A stretch of DNA of 64,000 nucleotides from Liolophura sinensis (taxonomy: Eukaryota; Mollusca; Polyplacophora; Chitonida; Chitonidae): contig NC_088300.1 in NCBI RefSeq assembly GCF_032854445.1, positions 48,911,682-48,975,681 of the forward strand, written 5' to 3'. This document shows positions 60,601 to 64,000 of this stretch, one piece after another; the stretch's first letter is position 1; each line of letters begins with the position of its first letter. The notes beneath the pieces were generated by a model that worked only from the letters and a program-made list of their open reading frames with translations, was not told where the DNA came from and ran no database searches. Made by a program: the position numbers and the translations under genes.

Positions 60601-63555
60601 AATTTCAGCTTAAAGGTATTATAGATAAAAAAAAACTGTCATGGCCTTTCTGCACAAATTGAAACAAGTGCCAATAATTTTATTGTACTTTGAACTCAAT
60701 TCAGGCTAGAATTTAAAGGGTTTCACATGTTGCAAACATGTAGGTTTGTATTATTGGTTTTTAACCAGTTATTGATTACGGTACCTCTGATTTGATAATA
60801 TATGGATGTCTTGGTTTTGTTTTTTCAGAATTCCTGCTGTCAGAAAGTGGTGATGGAACCTACTAAAAAGTAAGTCCGATTCAGCATATTTGGTAACAGA
60901 CTAAATTCTTTCAGCAGAGCATATAAACCTTTTCCATGCTATTTTGCAGATTAAGCAGTATTTTCCCGGGTGTTCAGGCCGCAATAAAGAAGAGGCAGCA
61001 AAGTCTACAGGTATGTTCTATTGTCATACAGTCATTATTTTGTGAAGAAGGTGAAAGTTATTGTTGGTTGAAGCTTTAAACATGATGATGCTGTGAACAG
61101 TGAATTGTAGAAGATCAATGTGTCAAAATGTTTTTTTGTTTTTTTTTTTAACTTATTGCATTATTAATACTTATGATAATGTTGTTGTTCAATGATGACA
61201 TTTCTTTGATAGGAGTATAACAAATGCCAGGCCAAAATTGACAAATACCAAGAGCGAGAGAGAAACTGGGGGCAATGTGGTTAAGAGAGAGACAGTAAGT
61301 TCATTTACGAATTTATACTTCATTTTTTTAACATTTCTATGTAACATATGTTGCAACAGCTTTGTGAAAAGGGAGCCTATGGGAGAGCTTATAATTTGTC
61401 TGACTTTCAGCAAAAACTTTCTGCACTTTAGTCAACTGGACCAATCAGTTCAGACAGATGTCATAAAATATCTTAACGGTCATCTGATCTACGTTTTAAT
61501 ATTTAATATTCATTAATATTCAGAGTTTTCTCCTAAGAGACACACTAGTGATGTTTGGAGAGTAAAGAAAGAATGCCAAAGAAGAATTCCAGTGCCTATG
61601 GTTTTTAGTATTACACTCCATTGATTTTTTCAGAGTAAAAAAGTTTTACAAAATGCTAAAGAAGAATTTGAGACCCAGCACTCCACCCTAATGGAAGAGA
61701 TGCCAAAGCTGTATGAGGCCAGGACAGATTACTTCCAGCCTAGTTTTGAGGCACTGGTGAGGTCACAGGTACTGTATCAAAGTCACAGGTGTGCTGGACA
61801 GGGCAGATTACTTCCAGCCTAGCTTTAAGGCCCTAGTAGGGGAACAGGTGCTGTATTAAAAGTCACAGGTGTGTGGGACAGGACAGATTACTTCCACCCT
61901 AACCTTGAGACATTAGTGAGGAAGCAGGCAGTGTATCATAGCCACAGGAGTTTTGTGACAGGGCAGATTACTTCCACCCTAACCTTGAAGCATTAGTGAG
62001 GAAGCAGGTACTGTATCATAGCCACAGGTGTTTGTGACAGGGCAGATTACTTCTACCCTAGCCTTGAGACATTAGTGAGGAAGCAGGTACTGTATCATAG
62101 CCATAGGTGTTTGTGACAGGGCAGATTACTTCCACCCAAGCCTTGAGACATTAGTAAGGAAGCAGGTACTGTATCATAGCCACAGGGGTTTGTGACAGGA
62201 TAGATTATTTCAACCCAAGCCTTGAGGCATTAGTGAGGAAGCAGGTACTGTATCATAGCCACAGGTGTTTGTGACAGGGGAGATTACTTCCACCCTAACC
62301 TTGAGACATTAGTGAGGAAGCAGATACTGTATCATAGCCACAGGTGTTTGTGACAGGACAGATTACTTCCACCCTAACCTTGAGGCATTAGTGCGGAAGC
62401 AGGTACTGTATCATAGCCACAGGTGTTTGTGACAGGGGAGATTACTTCCACCCTAGCCTTGAGACATTAGTGAGGAACCAGGTACTGTATCATAGTCACA
62501 GGTGTTTGAGACAGGGGAGATTACTTCCACCCTAACCTTAAGGCATTAATGAGGAAGCAGGTACTGTATCATAGCCACAGGTGTTTGAGACAGGGAAGAT
62601 TACTTCCACCCTAGCCATGAGACATTAGTGAGGAAGCAGGTACTGTATCATAGCCACAGGGGTTTGTGACAGGATAGATTACTTCCACGGAAGCCTTGAG
62701 GCATTAGTGAGGAAGCAGGTACTGTATCATAGCCACAGGGTTTGTGACAGGATAGATTACTTCCACCCTGACCTTGAGACATTAGTGAGGAAGCAGGTAC
62801 TGTATCATAGCCAGAGGTGTTTGTGACAGGGCAGATTACTTCCACCCAAGCCTTGAGACATTAGTGAAGAAGCAGGTACTGTATCATAGCAGGTGTTTTA
62901 TGATAGGGGAGATATCTTCCACCCTAGCCTTGAGATATTAGTCAGAAAGCAGGTACTGTATCATAGCCACAGGGGTTTGTGACAGGATAGATTACTTCCA
63001 CCCTAGCCTTGAGACATTAGTGAGGAAGCAGGGAATGTATCATAGCCACAGGTGTTTGTGACAGGGCAGATTACTTCCACCCTAGCCTTGAAACATTAGT
63101 GAGGAATCAGGTACTGTATCATAGCCACAGGGGTTTGTGACAGGGTAGATTACTTCCACCCTAACCTAGAGGCATTAGTGAGGAAGCAGGTACTGTATTA
63201 TAGCCACAGGTGTTAATGGAAATGCTGGTTCTTTATATAAGGTTCATTTAGTGAAAATTATTGGATTAGGTGTTCATCTGATAATATTTACTGTATCAGT
63301 TAGCACTGGTCAAGATGAAGGTTGGATGTAAATTGTAAAACCTGTAAACATACGGGTAGTCTTTACTGGTTGGTTAGCCAGACCTGATCCCTCATATTAA
63401 ATCTTCAGGTTTCCTATCACGCAGAGGCTTTCAAGATATACAGTGAGCTCTCCCACCAAATGACGGACAAAGATGGCCTCTCAGATGAAGATTACAGCGC
63501 TGTGATGCAACAAAAACTGACAGACATCAAAGCCCTGTCAATCACTGTTGATTGA
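47744..63555 (+). CDS. BIN3: Bridging integrator 3, N-BAR protein; ten coding exons, two apparent single-base frameshifts
   Basis: BAR-domain protein of the amphiphysin/Rvs161 family, which binds and bends membrane and acts with actin and Cdc42 in cytokinesis and endocytosis. Coding exons: 47744-47751, 48065-48116, 48678-48718, 49489-49550, 60356-60493, 60829-60869, 60950-61010, 61213-61294, 61634-61768, 63409-63555. All ten junctions are GT-AG and phases agree. If one surplus base is discounted in exon 5 and one in exon 8, the product is 254 residues; human BIN3 is 253. Recognisable blocks in order: SAPKKSVISRTTEREVERE, LYKDMKR, DLLASALCQQD, AKIDKYQERER, ARTDYFQPSFEALVRSQ, LTDIKALSITVD. Introns 4 and 9 are filled by minisatellites, intron 4 also by a LINE. 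Intact splice sites and conserved residues argue for a live gene with base-calling errors in homopolymers, but a recent pseudogene allele is possible. Confidence 0.94.
48065..48116 (+). CDS. BIN3: BIN3 coding exon 2
   Basis: CTGTTTCAG acceptor, GTGAGT donor. Encodes NLFSRYSAPKKSVISRT, corresponding to the human GQPKKQIVPKT region preceding the BAR helices. Ends in phase 0. Confidence 0.88.
48631..48667. repeat. (TA)n microsatellite beside BIN3 exon 3
   Basis: About 18 TA units ending about 10 bp before the exon 3 acceptor, so it takes up the place of the polypyrimidine tract and branch region. Confidence 0.95.
48678..48718 (+). CDS. BIN3: BIN3 coding exon 3
   Basis: TTTTACAG acceptor, GTAAGA donor. 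Encodes TEREVEREAKKLEG, aligned with human VERDFEREYGKLQQ. A (TA)n tract ends about 10 bp before the acceptor. Confidence 0.92.
49489..49550 (+). CDS. BIN3: BIN3 coding exon 4
   Basis: GTTACAG acceptor, GTATGT donor. Encodes LEDTTKKLYKDMKRCIESCT, first BAR helix. Ends in phase 1 before the 10.8-kb intron. Confidence 0.93.
50130..50280 (+). mobile_element. SINE type A, old copy inside the decayed minisatellite edge
   Basis: GATCTGTCAGCAACCTACGA, GTTGTGGGTTTCCCCTGGAC, TATTTGTGAAATGTTCTTAA and a tail AAATAAAATAAATAA match with many differences. Confidence 0.75.
50460..50998 (+). repeat. 44-bp minisatellite, left part
   Basis: About 12 copies of a unit such as CTGACTGCCATGTACCGTAC + CTATTGAGGTTATGTAGC + CTCCTT. 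Upstream, 49790-50460 holds older, diverged units (for example GGTTTCCTCTAGACTGTTAA), so the array is most regular toward its centre. Confidence 0.95.
51003..51264 (-). other. LINE 5' segment with an antisense open frame; possible inverted 5' end
   Basis: On the minus strand this stretch reads VDAECKIDTILQSGNALNYV and onward without stop to the array junction, and does not look like array sequence. At its inner border, 51252-51284 is a near-palindrome (CTCGCCCTG-CCCACAA against its complement) spanning the ORF1 ATG. LINEs often invert their 5' end by twin priming; that is one reading. Confidence 0.4.
51265..52528 (+). pseudogene. LINE ORF1 remnant (gag-like nucleic-acid chaperone)
   Basis: The first part, 51265-51591, encodes an RNA-recognition-type region (LKLVIQGGVQPVEVYNRL...VTVATQTVKEQLL). 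The frame then changes near 51588; the second part reads KQAGHFQKDCP, the right half of a CCHC knuckle, then an Asp/Glu/Asn-rich and Ser-rich tail ending in KSRKKKKNK and TAA at 52528. Roughly 50 residues that should hold the rest of the RNA-binding region and the first knuckle cysteines seem to be missing. It ends 9 bp before ORF2. Confidence 0.85.
52538..56108 (+). pseudogene. LINE ORF2 remnant (endonuclease - reverse transcriptase - RNase H)
   Basis: Endonuclease: LQWNCRGL, LQET, GDFNAH and SDHFP at 52538-53240. An in-frame TGA follows at 53414. A frameshift lies near 53655-53668. RT: PIPKPGKDSTDPNNYRPISL, GFRKNRSTVDHLVRL, FFDLEKAYDT (motif A), QGVPQGSILS (motif B), then directly MQTIERQLQ: the segment that should hold the xxDD catalytic box (motif C) is deleted in frame near 54470. 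RNase H: TDDSK, FTAEAKAI, CSESLS, WVPGHMGIPGN; the third acidic residue is Glu where Asp is usual. A frameshift near 55945 separates the final Cys/His knuckle (FTVKHILLDCGDF), which continues to 56108. Confidence 0.93.
56270..60083 (+). repeat. 44-bp minisatellite, right part, with higher-order structure
   Basis: About 87 copies of the same 44-bp unit as left of the LINE. Rare variants recur at multiples of 44: ATTGTGG at 57217 and 58361 (1144 bp, 26 units); the CCTTACTG variant at 57725, 58825 (25 units) and 59177 (8 units). Blocks of many units have therefore been copied together. Confidence 0.95.
60356..60493 (+). CDS. BIN3: BIN3 coding exon 5, with one surplus base
   Basis: Acceptor CTAATAG at 60355, donor GTGAGT at 60494. 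The frame set by exon 4 reads ATAKAERKIP, matching human AMSKSAVKIS, then meets TAG. The next frame reads RDLLASALCQQDTELKSLVE, matching human LDLLSNPLCEQD. The shift falls at CCCC 60382-60385: one C fewer restores a single frame and the exon's exit phase. Confidence 0.88.
60829..60869 (+). CDS. BIN3: BIN3 coding exon 6
   Basis: TTTTTTCAG acceptor, GTAAGT donor. Encodes NSCCQKVVMEPTK, aligned with human VNQIQKTVIEPLKK. Confidence 0.9.
60950..61010 (+). CDS. BIN3: BIN3 coding exon 7
   Basis: TTTTGCAG acceptor, GTATGT donor. Encodes LSSIFPGVQAAIKKRQQSLQ, aligned with human FGSVFPSLNMAVKRREQALQ. Confidence 0.94.
61213..61294 (+). CDS. BIN3: BIN3 coding exon 8, with one surplus base
   Basis: TTTGATAG acceptor, GTAAGT donor. 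Frame from exon 7 reads EYNKCQAKIDKYQERER, then N-W-G-Q-C-G-stop. The next frame reads TGGNVVKRET, fitting human TGPVLAKLHQ. One base too many lies in AAA (61263-61265) or GGGGG (61268-61272). Confidence 0.88.
61634..61768 (+). CDS. BIN3: BIN3 coding exon 9
   Basis: TTTTTTCAG acceptor, donor CAG|GTACTG. 45 codons, phase 0 at both ends, including EEMPKLYEARTDYFQPSFEA, nearly the human EEMPRFYGSRLDYFQPSFES. The 3' part of this exon is the seed of the following 79-bp array. Confidence 0.96.
61769..63220 (+). repeat. 79-bp minisatellite derived from BIN3 exon 9 and its splice donor
   Basis: About 18 copies follow the exon directly. Each has an exon-like 46 bp (GCAGATTACTTCCACCCTAG... to AGGAAGCAG) and then intron-like GTACTGTATCATAGCCACAG. 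The first copy (61803 onward) is closest to the real exon (CAGCCTAGCTTTAAGGCC); later copies share CACCCTAACCTTGAGACA. Confidence 0.95.
63409..63555 (+). CDS. BIN3: BIN3 coding exon 10 (last)
   Basis: ATCTTCAG acceptor. Encodes VSYHAEAFKIYSELSHQMTD through LTDIKALSITVD and TGA at 63553-63555, aligned with the human end LSELRALSIVADD. Confidence 0.95.
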   Translation, partial: VSYHAEAFKIYSELSHQMTDKDGLSDEDYSAVMQQKLTDIKALSITVD

Positions 63556-64000
63556 GAGATGGATGTGGCTTGTTTATTAATTGACAGTATTTGAACACCA
63601 ACAAATCATGCTTCCACAACCAGCCTTTGCTGGAAAGAATCTTTCAAATTGATCCAATAATCCATGACGAGTCTCACTTTCATTTTATATTATAGGATGT
63701 GTTGCAGATATTGGGTATGGCTTAAAAGTGAGAATGGAATGCTGATCGTATGCAGTGTAAATGTTGTGATCACCGTGACCACTATGCCAGACTGTTTTTT
63801 ATGTGTTAATCGCCATTGGTGCTAGTTACGTGAAACTTTGATACAAGCACGCCGAATAATGACATTGTGGTCATCAGCGTAGAACTTAGACTAATGATTG
63901 ATTTCTGACTGGCTTTCAGTGACAGTGCTATAACACTTGACATTAGGCTATTGGAGACCAGTCCCTGTTCTACTCAGTTTTGTCTTCTGAACAATTCCTT
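63556..64000 (+). other. BIN3 3' UTR / downstream flank
   Basis: Non-coding sequence after the BIN3 stop to the window edge. I see no canonical AATAAA and no further exon. Confidence 0.5.

Overview
This is an AT-rich, intron- and repeat-rich metazoan nuclear window. Nothing looks bacterial: the genes are split by GT-AG introns, and SINEs, a LINE and long minisatellites fill the space. The dominant SINE has a tRNA head and a tail reading GTATAAGTGAAATATTCTTG, a type I associate with molluscs and other lophotrochozoans. Together with the divergence of the proteins this suggests a mollusc, perhaps a bivalve. That assignment is inference.

Three protein-coding genes are well supported. (1) Egr, plus strand, two coding exons at 17570-17801 and 18817-20258: a three-zinc-finger immediate-early transcription factor. 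Its promoter carries three CArG boxes, two full CREs and a TATA box. (2) ADO, minus strand, 45999-46835, intronless: a cysteamine / N-terminal cysteine dioxygenase. (3) BIN3, plus strand, ten coding exons from 47744 to 63555: an N-BAR protein whose exons 5 and 8 each carry one surplus base. ADO and BIN3 are divergent, about 0.9 kb apart.

The gene trio is the main result. In human, EGR2 lies beside ADO (10q21) and EGR3 lies beside BIN3 (8p21). One invertebrate Egr next to both genes looks like the undivided ancestral neighbourhood from which the vertebrate paralogous loci were derived by genome duplication.

Layout: 1-16.5 kb is non-coding with scattered SINE and MITE-like pieces. 16.6-20.3 kb is Egr with its promoter and a possible second promoter in intron 1. 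20.3-45.5 kb is a gene desert with SINEs, MITE-like elements and four minisatellite arrays (36, 32, 87 and 43 bp units). 45.5-47.7 kb holds ADO and the divergent intergenic region. 47.7-63.6 kb is BIN3. BIN3 intron 4 (10.8 kb) is almost wholly a 44-bp minisatellite split by a dead I-superfamily (Nimb-like) LINE at about 51003-56269. BIN3 intron 9 is a 79-bp minisatellite that grew out of the 3' end of exon 9 together with its splice donor. Six minisatellite families cover roughly 10 kb of the window.
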